From Actinomycetota bacterium (GTDB taxonomy: Bacteria; Actinomycetota; Actinomycetes; Streptosporangiales; Streptosporangiaceae): a stretch of 8,110 bases of DNA. The notes beneath the pieces were generated by a model, which did no database searches, was not told where the DNA came from, and was given only the letters and a program-made list of their open reading frames with translations. The stretch is from assembly GCA_003140115.1 (NCBI GenBank), contig PLIQ01000150.1, positions 6,899-15,008 of the forward strand. Reading direction: 5' to 3'. Made by a program: the position numbers and the translations under genes. Below are positions 1 through 5,860 of the stretch, piece by piece. Numbering within the stretch: the first letter of the stretch is position 1; each line of letters begins with the position of its first letter.

Positions 1-110
1 GAGACGGCGTGGAAGACGGTCACCAGGTCGTGGTAGCCGTCAGCCCGCGGCGGACCCACCGCGAGCTGGAGGTTGAGTTTGGCGGGTACCCGCGCGGTCA
101 CACCGGTCAC
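1..110 (-). CDS. ispE: 4-diphosphocytidyl-2-C-methyl-D-erythritol kinase, N-terminus only
   Basis: Read on the minus strand from GTG at 110, the frame is open to the window edge and gives about 36 residues including [12 protein letters not shown] and [15 protein letters not shown]. These match the N-terminus of actinobacterial IspE (GHMP kinase family), where the PAKxN strand and the DGYH/DGFH motif contact substrate. IspE phosphorylates CDP-methylerythritol in the cytosolic MEP route to isoprenoids. It follows the rsmA remnant by 24 bp, and rsmA then ispE is the usual actinobacterial order. A second GTG at 101 is also possible; neither has a clear Shine-Dalgarno, so translation may once have been coupled to rsmA. 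The rest of the gene lies left of the window, so its integrity cannot be judged. Confidence 0.85.
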   Translation of the reverse strand, partial: MTGVTARVPAKLNLQLAVGPPRADGYHDLVTVFHAV

Positions 111-134
111 GATGATCAGATGGTACGCGGTGCG

Positions 135-652
135 TCAGGCAAAGTCGCGGGCCGCCGCGCGGGCCGCGGCCAGGCGGACAAACTCGGCCACGCTGAGCGA
201 TTCCCCCCGCGCGCCGGGATCCAGGCCGGCCGCGCGGAGCAGCCGCTCGGCCTCCGGCGCGGACCCGGCCCAGCCGGCCAGCGCGGCACGCAGCGTCTTG
301 CGCCGCTGCGCGAACGCGGCGTCGACCAGCGCGAATACCTCCTCGCGGGATACCGGCCCGGCCGGCGGGTCGTGCCGGGTGAACGCGACCAGCCGCGAGT
401 CGACGTTGGGCACCGGCCAGAACACGCTGCGCGGCACCGTCCCGGCGAGCCGGGCGAGCCGGGCGAGCCGAGGCCCGGGCCCACCTCGAGGACGACGTCG
501 CCGGGACCCAGCGCCGCCAGCGCGGCGATCTGGCGCACCGTGCCCTGTTCCACCGCACAGTTCTGGCCCAGCCGCTTGGACGGCCGCACCCCCAGCCGCC
601 CGGCGATCTCCCTGACGTCCCCGGGAGTAAGCAGGCGTACCACCGTCACCAT
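135..652 (-). pseudogene. rsmA: broken 16S rRNA (adenine1518/1519-N6)-dimethyltransferase, internal deletion plus frameshift
   Basis: Starting at ATG 652, one frame encodes [18 protein letters not shown], then [18 protein letters not shown] and [11 protein letters not shown]. This is the N-terminus of RsmA/KsgA up to SAM-binding motif I. Near 444-470 the reading continues in another frame: [14 protein letters not shown], then [19 protein letters not shown] and [11 protein letters not shown], ending at TGA 137-135. This is the RsmA C-terminal part. About 63 plus 105 codons remain of a family usually near 280-290 residues. The missing block contains the rest of the SAM pocket and the catalytic NLPY motif, so no active enzyme can be made. 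The join lies on three tandem copies of GGCGAGCCG. ispE follows directly. A misassembled repeat is the main alternative, but core residues as well as frame are lost. An Erm resistance methylase was considered, but the C-terminal signature and ispE neighbour fit RsmA. Confidence 0.85.
444..470. repeat. three tandem copies of a 9-bp unit at the rsmA junction
   Basis: GGCGAGCCG occurs three times without interruption (444-452, 453-461, 462-470). On the minus strand it reads as repeated Ser-Pro-Gly in the rsmA N-terminal frame and as repeated Arg-Leu-Ala in the C-terminal frame. It sits exactly where the two rsmA halves meet, so it may mark slippage or recombination that removed the middle of the gene. 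The repeat itself is certain; its role is inferred. Confidence 0.9.
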
Positions 653-682
653 CCGGAGCGGGCGCCCATCGCCTCGGGACCG

Positions 683-732
683 CACCGATGGAACATCGGT
701 GTCGTCGTAGCGGCACCAATGGAACATCGGTG
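683..732. promoter_or_regulatory. two tandem operator-like palindromes, 31 bp apart
   Basis: The first site, CACCGATGGAACATCGGTG (683-701), is a perfect 8-3-8 inverted repeat with spacer GAA. The second (714-732) is CACCAATG-GAA-CATCGGTG, identical except for one base in the left arm. It gains one extra G-C pair at its ends (713 and 733). The centres are 31 bp apart, close to three helical turns, so both would face the same side of the DNA. They lie 31-80 bp upstream of the rsmA start codon. Paired sites bound by a dimeric regulator of rsmA-ispE are the simplest reading; two RNA hairpins in a leader are the alternative. I do not recognise the motif. Confidence 0.6.
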
Positions 733-736
733 CCGT

Positions 737-875
737 TGCAGACGGCGGGGACTAGGCGCAGGGGGGACGGGGGCGGGGCCTGAGGGGGCTGGGCGGGGAG
801 GTGGGGGACTGGGGGGAGGCCGGAGGGAGGCCTGAGGCGGGGAGGGGGCTGGGCGGGGGCGGAGGGGCTGGGCGG
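737..875. repeat. G-rich low-complexity segment with 17-bp direct repeat
   Basis: The plus strand carries a dense series of G-runs of 3-6 bases. GAGGGGGCTGGGCGGGG occurs exactly twice (782-798 and 842-858), 60 bp apart. A shorter relative, GAGGGGCTGGGCGG, is at 862-875. The segment lies between the end of tetR and the rsmA upstream palindromes and has no credible coding content. Several G-quadruplexes could form on the plus strand, which would be the template strand for rsmA-ispE transcription. Whether this is functional or replication-slippage debris is unknown. Confidence 0.7.
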
Positions 876-889
876 CGTCCGGTGCCCAG

Positions 890-903
890 CTTGATTTTTC
901 AAG
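890..903. repeat. short AT-rich inverted repeat after tetR
   Basis: CTTGA-TTTT-TCAAG is a perfect 5-bp stem with a 4-base loop, 45 bp beyond the tetR stop on the minus strand. It is conspicuous as an AT island in GC-rich DNA. The stem is weak and no convincing U-tract follows on the minus strand, so terminator function is doubtful. Confidence 0.3.
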
Positions 904-947
904 TGATTGTGGCCAGGCGACATCGTGTTTCCGGGCCGCCTGGACTG

Positions 948-1652
948 TCAGTTGCCGCTGACTCGGTCCAGCCACTCGGATAGGAGCGCGCGTTCGGCGT
1001 CGCTGAGGGTCGCGAGGTCGGGCACGAGGGTGCGGAACGTGACGGCGGCTGCGGTCGTGCTCTCCTCGGGGAGCGCGGGGGCGTCGGTCAGGATCGCCTG
1101 CATCACCACGTCGTACATGGCGTCCGCCAGGCCGGGGTCCCGGTCCTGCGGCGCCATGGAGAGCAGGGTGAACACGGCGCCGGTGCCGGCGGCGTGGAAG
1201 AGGTCCACGGCACGGCGCTCCGTCACCCGGAGCCGGCCGGTCGCCGCGAGGCGGCGCACTCGATTCCGCAGTACCTCCATGCCCGCGGCCGCGGCCGGCG
1301 AGCGACTGCCCCGGCCAGGGTCCGCGATAAGGGAGAACAGCGCGGCGTTGGCGAGACCGAAGCCGACATGCGTGTGCCATGCCGCTCGCAGGTCCGCGAT
1401 CGGGTCGCCGCTGTCCGCCGCGAGCGCTTTGTCGGCGACGTAGACGGCAAGTACGTGCTCGGCAACGGCGTCGAGCAGCCCGTCCTTGTCCCCGAACAGC
1501 CGGTAGATGGTCGGCGCCTGAACGCCGGCCGCCAGGGCGACGGCACGGGTGGTGACGGCCGCCGCGCCCTGCTCGCGCAGGAGTCGCGCCGCGACCTCCA
1601 CGAGGTTCTCCCGCGTCTCGCGCCTGTCGGCGCCCGTCCTTGTATCCGGCAC
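948..1652 (-). CDS. TetR/AcrR-family transcriptional repressor
   Basis: This 234-residue protein has a typical TetR N-terminal DNA-binding domain: helix 1 around 14-28 ([13 protein letters not shown]) and a helix-turn-helix at about 33-57, including [20 protein letters not shown] followed by [10 protein letters not shown]. The C-terminal ligand-binding region is helical and not diagnostic, so the effector is unknown. The start is GTG at 1652. No Shine-Dalgarno precedes it, so a leaderless or very short-leader transcript is possible. The operator-like palindrome at 1661-1680 begins only 9 bp upstream, which fits autorepression. It diverges from the NmrA-like reductase, which is the probable target. 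Such TetR/reductase pairs are common, with the repressor sensing a compound linked to the reductase. The family call is firm; target and ligand are inferred. Confidence 0.93.
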   Translation of the reverse strand: MPDTRTGADRRETRENLVEVAARLLREQGAAAVTTRAVALAAGVQAPTIYRLFGDKDGLLDAVAEHVLAVYVADKALAADSGDPIADLRAAWHTHVGFGLANAALFSLIADPGRGSRSPAAAAGMEVLRNRVRRLAATGRLRVTERRAVDLFHAAGTGAVFTLLSMAPQDRDPGLADAMYDVVMQAILTDAPALPEESTTAAAVTFRTLVPDLATLSDAERALLSEWLDRVSGN

Positions 1653-1660
1653 GTATCAAC

Positions 1661-1680
1661 GATAACACAGCATTGTTATC
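1661..1680. promoter_or_regulatory. operator-like palindrome between tetR and the reductase
   Basis: GATAACA-CAGCAT-TGTTATC is a perfect 7-bp inverted repeat with a 6-bp spacer, the size and symmetry expected for a TetR dimer. It overlaps the likely -35 box of the reductase and abuts the tetR GTG. A further GATAACA copy is at 1718-1724, just ahead of the reductase ribosome binding site, and could be a secondary half-site. Binding by the adjacent TetR is inferred from position and symmetry. Confidence 0.7.
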
Positions 1681-1702
1681 AATCTGGTACCGATGGTAAC
1701 GT
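1673..1702 (+). promoter_or_regulatory. candidate vegetative-type promoter of the NmrA-like gene
   Basis: TTGTTA (1673-1678) and TAACGT (1697-1702) are separated by 18 bp and resemble -35 and -10 hexamers. Transcription would start near 1709, leaving about 27 bases of leader before ATG 1736. The -35 box lies inside the right arm of the palindrome at 1661-1680, so repressor binding would block it. This is a pattern match only. Confidence 0.4.
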
Positions 1703-1723
1703 TCGTTTGATTCCATCGATAAC

Positions 1724-1729
1724 AGGAGG
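1724..1729 (+). promoter_or_regulatory. strong ribosome binding site for the NmrA-like gene
   Basis: AGGAGG sits 6 bases before ATG 1736, an optimal match and spacing. It fixes the start of the reductase gene. Confidence 0.85.
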
Positions 1730-1735
1730 CGGACA

Positions 1736-2599
1736 ATGATCGTTATCACCGGCGCCACCGGCCAGCTTGGTTCCCTGATCGTCGCGTCGCTGCTCGAGCG
1801 CGTCCCCGCGGAGGAGGTGGGCGTTAGTGTCCGCGACCCCGGACGCGCCGCCGACCTCGCCGAGCGCGGCGTCCGGGTGCGGCGCGGCGATTTCAGCGAG
1901 CCGGACTCCCTGGCCGACGCGTTCGAGGGCGCCACGCAGGTACTCATCGTCTCGGCGAACGAGTCCGGCGGGAATGCGGTCGACGCGCACGCGGCCGCGA
2001 TCGACGCCGCGCACGCCGCCGGTGCGGAGCGCATCCTCTACACCAGCCACCAGGGTGCCGGCGCCGATTCGCTCTTCGCGCCGATGCGCGACCACGCTGC
2101 CGCCGAGGGGTACCTCGCGGAGACCGGAACGCCGTTCACCTCGCTGCGGAACGGGTTCTACGCCACCACCGTCCCGTTCATCCTCGGGCAGGCGCTCACG
2201 ACCGGCGAGATCGTCGCGCCTGCAGACGGGCCCGTCTCGTGGACCACGCACCCCGACCTCGCCGAGGCGGCGGCGATCATCCTCGCGGATCCGGGCCGGT
2301 TCGACGGCCCGACCCCGCCCCTGACCGCGCCTGACGCGTTCGACCTCGATGACGTCGCCGGCATGCTGACCAAGCTCACCGGGCGAACCATCCGCCGCAC
2401 CGTCGCCGACGACGACGAATGGGCCGCCGGACTTGCCGCGCACGGCGCGCCCGAGGCGCTGGCCACGATGCTGCTAGGCATGTTCCGCGCTGCGCGGCGC
2501 GGCGAGTTCTCCGCCACCAGCGCAACCCTAGGTGACCTGCTCGGGCGTCCTGCCACGCCGCTCAGCTCATTCCTCGAAGGACTCGCCGCCGCACACTGA
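1736..2599 (+). CDS. NmrA-family / QOR2-like NAD(P)-dependent oxidoreductase (atypical SDR)
   Basis: The 287-residue protein opens with a Rossmann strand and the glycine-rich motif GATGQLGSLI (residues 6-15), typical of atypical SDRs of the NmrA/QOR2 (YtfG) group. VSVRDPGRAADLAERGVRVR at about 30-49, with an Arg after the second strand, suggests NADP(H) preference. RRGDFSEPDSLADAFEGA follows as the usual cofactor-pocket segment. There is no YxxxK active site, as expected for NmrA-like proteins. YTSHQGAG and RNGFYATT resemble the segments around the active-site cleft of quinone reductases. QOR2 relatives reduce quinones with NADPH, while NmrA relatives can be redox sensors; substrate is unknown here. 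The start is set by AGGAGG at good spacing. It diverges from tetR and converges with the next regulator, whose stop is 21 bp away. Confidence 0.88.
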   Translation: MIVITGATGQLGSLIVASLLERVPAEEVGVSVRDPGRAADLAERGVRVRRGDFSEPDSLADAFEGATQVLIVSANESGGNAVDAHAAAIDAAHAAGAERILYTSHQGAGADSLFAPMRDHAAAEGYLAETGTPFTSLRNGFYATTVPFILGQALTTGEIVAPADGPVSWTTHPDLAEAAAIILADPGRFDGPTPPLTAPDAFDLDDVAGMLTKLTGRTIRRTVADDDEWAAGLAAHGAPEALATMLLGMFRAARRGEFSATSATLGDLLGRPATPLSSFLEGLAAAH

Positions 2600-2620
2600 G
2601 CGGAGGCAACGGGTCCGGTC

Positions 2621-3259
2621 TCAGGCGCGCGCGGGCGGCCGGTTGAGGTGACTGAGGAGCGCGGCCACGAGGTCTAGGGCGGTGTCTATCTCGGGCTCGG
2701 TCCCACCGAGCAGGGGGGCGTAGAGGTGGGCGTCGCACATTCGGACGATGGCTTGGCTGAGCGTGGCGGCGGGTAGCGATGCTTCGAGCCGGCCGGCGTT
2801 GACCTCGGTTTGCAGCATCTCAGCAATCAGTTTCGCCGCGATCTGCTCGACGGCGCCGGGCAGTAGCGCGAGCCGGATGAACACCAGGGGCTCGCGCTTG
2901 CACAGAGCCTGGAGCGGTTCGGCGTCGATGACGGCGCGCATGAACCGGTCGATGACGTCGAGGACGAGGTCAACGCCGCCTTGGGCGGTGGCGCCAGCGG
3001 CCGCGCGGCGGAACGTGCGCTCGGTGGCCTCGGCCAGCACGACCTCCAGCAGATCGTCGCGATTGCCGACTAGCCGGTAGAGCGTCGAGCGCCCGATGCC
3101 GAGTTGGGCGGCCAGCGCGGACATGTCCACCGCCTCGCCGCGCAGGTAGGCCTGGGTGGCAGCGTTGATGGCAGCACGGCGGGTCAGCACCGTTCCCAGC
3201 CGCGCCCCTTCGGCCGCGTGCGGAGGGGTTCCGGTGCTCATTATCTCAGTATCACGCAT
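2621..3259 (-). CDS. TetR-family regulator, QsdR-like
   Basis: The protein has 212 residues. Its N-terminal helix-turn-helix is at about 45-67, VDMSALAAQLGIGRSTLYRL, followed by GNRDDLLEVVLAEA, a standard TetR recognition region. The C-terminal half contains CKREPLVFIRLALLPGAVEQ and LQTEVNAGRLEASL. That pattern resembles proteins annotated as QsdR family, first known as a repressor of a lactonase gene in Rhodococcus, but I place it there with only moderate confidence. ATG 3259 and ATG 3241 (MSTGTPPHAAEG) are both possible starts, and neither has a strong ribosome binding site. It diverges from the PHA synthase-like operon across 86 bp that includes a perfect palindrome, so autoregulation and control of that operon are likely. 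The effector might be an acyl-CoA or lactone, but this is inference only. Confidence 0.9.
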   Translation of the reverse strand: MRDTEIMSTGTPPHAAEGARLGTVLTRRAAINAATQAYLRGEAVDMSALAAQLGIGRSTLYRLVGNRDDLLEVVLAEATERTFRRAAAGATAQGGVDLVLDVIDRFMRAVIDAEPLQALCKREPLVFIRLALLPGAVEQIAAKLIAEMLQTEVNAGRLEASLPAATLSQAIVRMCDAHLYAPLLGGTEPEIDTALDLVAALLSHLNRPPARA

Positions 3260-3280
3260 GGGACATTGCCATCATGTGTC

Positions 3281-3287
3281 CTATAGT
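3281..3287 (+). promoter_or_regulatory. possible -10 element of the synthase operon
   Basis: CTATAGT contains TATAGT (3282-3287), a good -10-like hexamer, and CTATAG is self-complementary so it could serve either strand. TGTG and CACA arms surround it loosely (about 3275-3293). No -35 at normal spacing is evident, so this is weak. Confidence 0.25.
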
Positions 3288-3299
3288 GGCACACTACAT

Positions 3300-3316
3300 C
3301 CTACTGTTTCAGTAGG
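3300..3316. promoter_or_regulatory. operator-like perfect palindrome in the regulator/synthase spacer
   Basis: CCTACTG-TTT-CAGTAGG is a perfect 7-3-7 inverted repeat, 17 bp in all. It lies 40 bp upstream of the regulator's first ATG and 29 bp upstream of the synthase GTG. Size, symmetry and location suit a TetR dimer, most simply the adjacent QsdR-like regulator. A transcript starting upstream could also fold it into a small hairpin just ahead of the ribosome binding site at 3319-3322, so RNA-level control is an alternative. Confidence 0.65.
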
Positions 3317-3328
3317 CTGGAGCTAGCG

Positions 3329-3349
3329 ATGCGGGTCGAGACGCTGTGA
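3329..3349 (+). CDS. possible six-codon leader minicistron overlapping the synthase start
   Basis: ATG 3329 is preceded by GGAG (3319-3322) with a 6-base spacer and opens a frame MRVETL that stops at TGA 3347-3349. That stop overlaps the synthase GTG (3346-3348) in a GTGA arrangement typical of translational coupling. The synthase GTG itself has only a weak GAG five bases upstream. It could be a real coupling minicistron or a chance frame; nothing but position supports it. Confidence 0.3.
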   Translation: MRVETL

Positions 3350-5061
3350 CGACAAGCGAAACGGAACCGGCGAGCGAGGAGTTCCTCGCGAACAGCCGGG
3401 CCGGCGCCGGCTTTGAGGCCGTACTGGCGAACGCGGCGTTTGACGGATTCGGCGGGCTGTTCCCGTCGGCCGAGCTCGGCCGCCTCGCCAAGGCCATGGT
3501 GCGCCGCCCGAAGCCGGTCGCCAGGCGCGTCTTCGACCTGGCCGCGCGGCTGGGGCAGGTTGGCATCGGCGTGCCGGATCAACCCGGCGCGCGCGACCGC
3601 CGCTTCGCCGACCGTGCGTGGGAGGGCAATCCCGTCCTGCAGCGGCTCGCCCTCGGGTACCTGGCCACCTGCGACGCCGCATCGGGGATCCTCGAGGACG
3701 CTGACGTGGACTGGCGCACCCGGGAGCGGCTCCGGCTGACCTTCGACAACGTCACAGCTGCGCTCGCGCCCACGAACGACCTGGTCACGAACCCGCAGAG
3801 CTGGAAGGAGGTCATCGACACCGGGGGCCAGAGCCTGCGGGCCGGCCTCGGCAATCTGCTCACCGACCTGCACTCTCCGGCCAAGCTGCCGACCAGCGTA
3901 GACAAGTCGGCCTTCGAACTCGGGCGCAACCTCGCCGCTACCGCAGGACAGGTCGTGCGTAAGACCCGGATCTACGAGCTCATCCAGTACCAGCCCCGCA
4001 CCGATAAGGTCGACGCGGTCCCGCTCCTCGTCATCTCGTCGCCGGTCAACAAGTACTACCTGCTCGACCTCGAACCCGAGCAGTCGGTGGCCCGCGCCGA
4101 ACTCGACGCCGGCCGCCAGGTCTTCGTCGCGTCCTGGGTCAATCCCGACGCCAGCCACGCTGACGTCGGGTTCGATGAGTACGTGACCGGCATCGTGGAG
4201 ATGCTCGACACCGTCGCCGCCATCAGCGGATCCGACGCGAGCCACCTGCTCGGCCTGTGCGGCGGAGGAGTGCTGGCGTTCCTTGCCGCGGCGTATCTCG
4301 CCGCGATCGGGCGGGAGCGATCGCTCGCCTCGCTGACCGTCGCGATCGCGGTTCTCGACTATAACCGCGGCCCGTCGGCGATGGCCTTCCTCGACCGCAA
4401 GGGGGCCGAGAAGGCGATGCGCCGAGCGGCCGAACACGGCTTCTTCGACGCCCGAGACGCAGCCCGGGCCTTCGCGCTGATCCGGCCGATCGAAGGCATC
4501 TGGAACATCGCCGTGCACAACTACCTGCTCGGCAAGCAGCCACCGGCGATGGGGTTGCTCTACTGGGCCGCCGACCAGACCAACATGGCCACGAAGTTCG
4601 GCGGTCAGATGATGCAGGCCGCGCTGGAGAACAGCCTGACCCGCCCCGGCGGGGTGATCGTCGGCGGGGTCCCGATCGACCCGTCCCAGATCGCCGTCGA
4701 TACCTACGTACTGGGCGCCTCCACTGACCACATCTCACCGTGGCGGGACTGCTATCGGACCGTCGCCATGGTCGGCGGCGACGCGACGTTCGTCCTCGCG
4801 AGGGGCGGCCACGCGATTGTGATCGCCAAGGGACCGGGCAGCCGGCGGGCCAGTTATCGCACCGGAGCGATCCCGGGCTCCGATCCCGACGAGTGGCTCG
4901 CGAGCTCGGTCGAGGTCACTGGCAGCTGGTGGGAGCACTGGAACGACTGGATCGAGAAGCGCACCCCCGACCAGAAGCCGGCCCCGGCGCGCCTCGGCAA
5001 CGACGCCTATCCACCTCTTGGCGATGCGCCGGGTGAGTACGTAAAACGGATGCTCACGTGA
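3346..5061 (+). CDS. class I poly(3-hydroxyalkanoate) synthase-like alpha/beta hydrolase
   Basis: At 571 residues this has class I PhaC length. The N-terminal PhaC region (about 90-175) includes RLRLTFDNVTAALAPTNDLV and NPQSWKEVIDTGGQSLRAGL. The alpha/beta core follows, with FELGRNLAAT, YELIQYQP, SPVNKYYLLDL and FVASWVNPDASHADVGFDEY. The PhaC lipase-box GxCxGG is GLCGGG (303-308) with nucleophile Cys305. Asp461 (STDHISPW) and His489 (GGHAIV) complete the triad. PhaC polymerises 3-hydroxyacyl-CoAs on cytosolic granules. Two spots differ from typical PhaC: the PWINKYY motif is SPVNKYY, and GHI...NPP near the His is GHA...KGP. A divergent polymerase or acyltransferase/hydrolase is therefore possible. 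An in-frame TAG at 3313 and no other upstream start leave GTG 3346 as the first option. It heads an operon with the SDR 34 bp downstream. Confidence 0.88.
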   Translation: MTTSETEPASEEFLANSRAGAGFEAVLANAAFDGFGGLFPSAELGRLAKAMVRRPKPVARRVFDLAARLGQVGIGVPDQPGARDRRFADRAWEGNPVLQRLALGYLATCDAASGILEDADVDWRTRERLRLTFDNVTAALAPTNDLVTNPQSWKEVIDTGGQSLRAGLGNLLTDLHSPAKLPTSVDKSAFELGRNLAATAGQVVRKTRIYELIQYQPRTDKVDAVPLLVISSPVNKYYLLDLEPEQSVARAELDAGRQVFVASWVNPDASHADVGFDEYVTGIVEMLDTVAAISGSDASHLLGLCGGGVLAFLAAAYLAAIGRERSLASLTVAIAVLDYNRGPSAMAFLDRKGAEKAMRRAAEHGFFDARDAARAFALIRPIEGIWNIAVHNYLLGKQPPAMGLLYWAADQTNMATKFGGQMMQAALENSLTRPGGVIVGGVPIDPSQIAVDTYVLGASTDHISPWRDCYRTVAMVGGDATFVLARGGHAIVIAKGPGSRRASYRTGAIPGSDPDEWLASSVEVTGSWWEHWNDWIEKRTPDQKPAPARLGNDAYPPLGDAPGEYVKRMLT

Positions 5062-5083
5062 TCGACAGCGATTATGACCGTGG

Positions 5084-5089
5084 AAAGGA
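5084..5089 (+). promoter_or_regulatory. ribosome binding site of the SDR gene
   Basis: AAAGGA lies 6 bases before ATG 5096, in the 34-bp gap after the synthase stop. It supports the chosen start and independent initiation within the operon. Confidence 0.7.
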
Positions 5090-5095
5090 CTCCGG

Positions 5096-5860
5096 ATGAC
5101 CCCCGTACTCGATAGCTTCCGTCTCGACGGGCGCGTGGCGATCGTGACCGGCGCGTCGAGCGGGCTCGGAGTCCAGTTCGCGCAGGCCCTCGCCCAGGCG
5201 GGCGCGGACGTCGTGCTCGGCGCCCGCCGTGAAGACCGCCTCGTGCAAACGCGCAAGCTGGTGGAAGCCGAAGGCCGGCGCGGTCTGGCCGTCCGGGCCG
5301 ACGTCACCAATCCGGAGGACTGCACCGCCCTCGCGAGCGCGGCCATGAGCGCGTTTGGCCGGGTCGACGTGCTGGTCAACAACGCTGGCATCGGCACCGC
5401 TGTCCCCGCGCTGAAGGAAACCCCCGAACAGTTCCGTTCCGTGGTCGACCTCAACCTCAACGCCAGTTACTGGATGGCGCAGGCCTGCGCGCGGGTGATG
5501 CAGCCCGGCAGTTCGATCATCAACATCAGCAGCGTTCTCGCGCTCACGAGCATGGGCTTGCCGCAGGCCGCCTACACCGCCAGCAAGGCCGGCGTGATTG
5601 GCTTGACCCGAGACCTGGCGCAGCAATGGACCGGCCGCAAAGGCATCAGGGTCAACGCGATCGCACCAGGACACTTCGAATCCGAGATGAGCGGCCAGTT
5701 CAACGAGCGCGTACACGCCGCGGTGGTCGCGCGCGCTCCGGCAGGCCGACTGGGCGAGCCGGGAGAACTCAACGGGGCGCTGATCTTCCTCGCCAGCCCC
5801 GCCAGCAGCTATGTCACCGGCATCGTCCTGCCGGTCGACGGCGGAGCGTTGCTCACCTGA
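5096..5860 (+). CDS. classical short-chain dehydrogenase/reductase (FabG/PhaB-like)
   Basis: This 254-residue protein has all classical SDR landmarks: TGASSGLG cofactor loop (18-25), ARRE after the second strand (43-46, basic residues that favour NADP(H)), DV at 69-70, NNAG (95-98), Asn120, Ser146 in NISSV, and Tyr160/Lys164 in YTASK. VNAIAPGHFESEM and the C-terminal TGIVLPVDGGALLT are also standard. Length and motifs fit 3-oxoacyl-ACP or acetoacetyl-CoA reductases, or general secondary alcohol dehydrogenases. Lying behind a PHA synthase-like gene, a role in making or oxidising 3-hydroxyacyl groups is a reasonable inference but is not shown by the sequence. Its stop overlaps the next start by one base (TGATG), so the two are probably translationally coupled. 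Confidence 0.93.
   Translation: MTPVLDSFRLDGRVAIVTGASSGLGVQFAQALAQAGADVVLGARREDRLVQTRKLVEAEGRRGLAVRADVTNPEDCTALASAAMSAFGRVDVLVNNAGIGTAVPALKETPEQFRSVVDLNLNASYWMAQACARVMQPGSSIINISSVLALTSMGLPQAAYTASKAGVIGLTRDLAQQWTGRKGIRVNAIAPGHFESEMSGQFNERVHAAVVARAPAGRLGEPGELNGALIFLASPASSYVTGIVLPVDGGALLT

Larger units (their letters stand above)
653..947. other. non-coding spacer upstream of the rsmA remnant
   Basis: I see no convincing gene in these 295 bp. From left to right the spacer holds two tandem palindromes (683-732), a G-rich, internally repeated segment (about 737-875) and a short AT-rich inverted repeat (890-903) just beyond the tetR stop. Open frames crossing it on the minus strand are low-complexity Pro/Arg-rich translations of G-runs and match nothing I recognise. 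The promoter that serves rsmA-ispE should lie here, but I cannot point to clear -35/-10 boxes. Confidence 0.6.

Noticed and set aside
116..727. Erm-type macrolide resistance methylase with a regulatory leader
   Set aside because: The C-terminal RsmA signature, the ispE neighbour and the broken frame indicate a decayed housekeeping methyltransferase, and the upstream palindromes do not resemble a stalling leader peptide.
683..732. Start of a CRISPR array
   Set aside because: Only two units, each palindromic, with an 11-12-bp gap between them; no spacers of suitable length and no cas genes.
135..923. A single minus-strand frame joining a Pro-rich N-terminus to the RsmA C-terminus
   Set aside because: Only the C-terminal ~105 residues are RsmA-like. 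The rest is translation of the G-rich spacer and of rsmA in the wrong frame, so it is not a real fusion protein.
646..2034. Long minus-strand open frame crossing the spacer, tetR and the reductase start
   Set aside because: Arg/Pro-rich shadow frame of GC-rich DNA. It runs through the tetR/reductase control region and overlaps two well-supported genes.
2600..2620. Bidirectional terminator between the convergent reductase and regulator genes
   Set aside because: Only 21 bp separate the stops and no convincing inverted repeat is visible there.
3301..4731. 476-residue frame antisense to the PHA synthase-like gene
   Set aside because: Mirror of a strongly GC3-biased gene. No recognisable domain, and the sense strand has full PhaC motifs.
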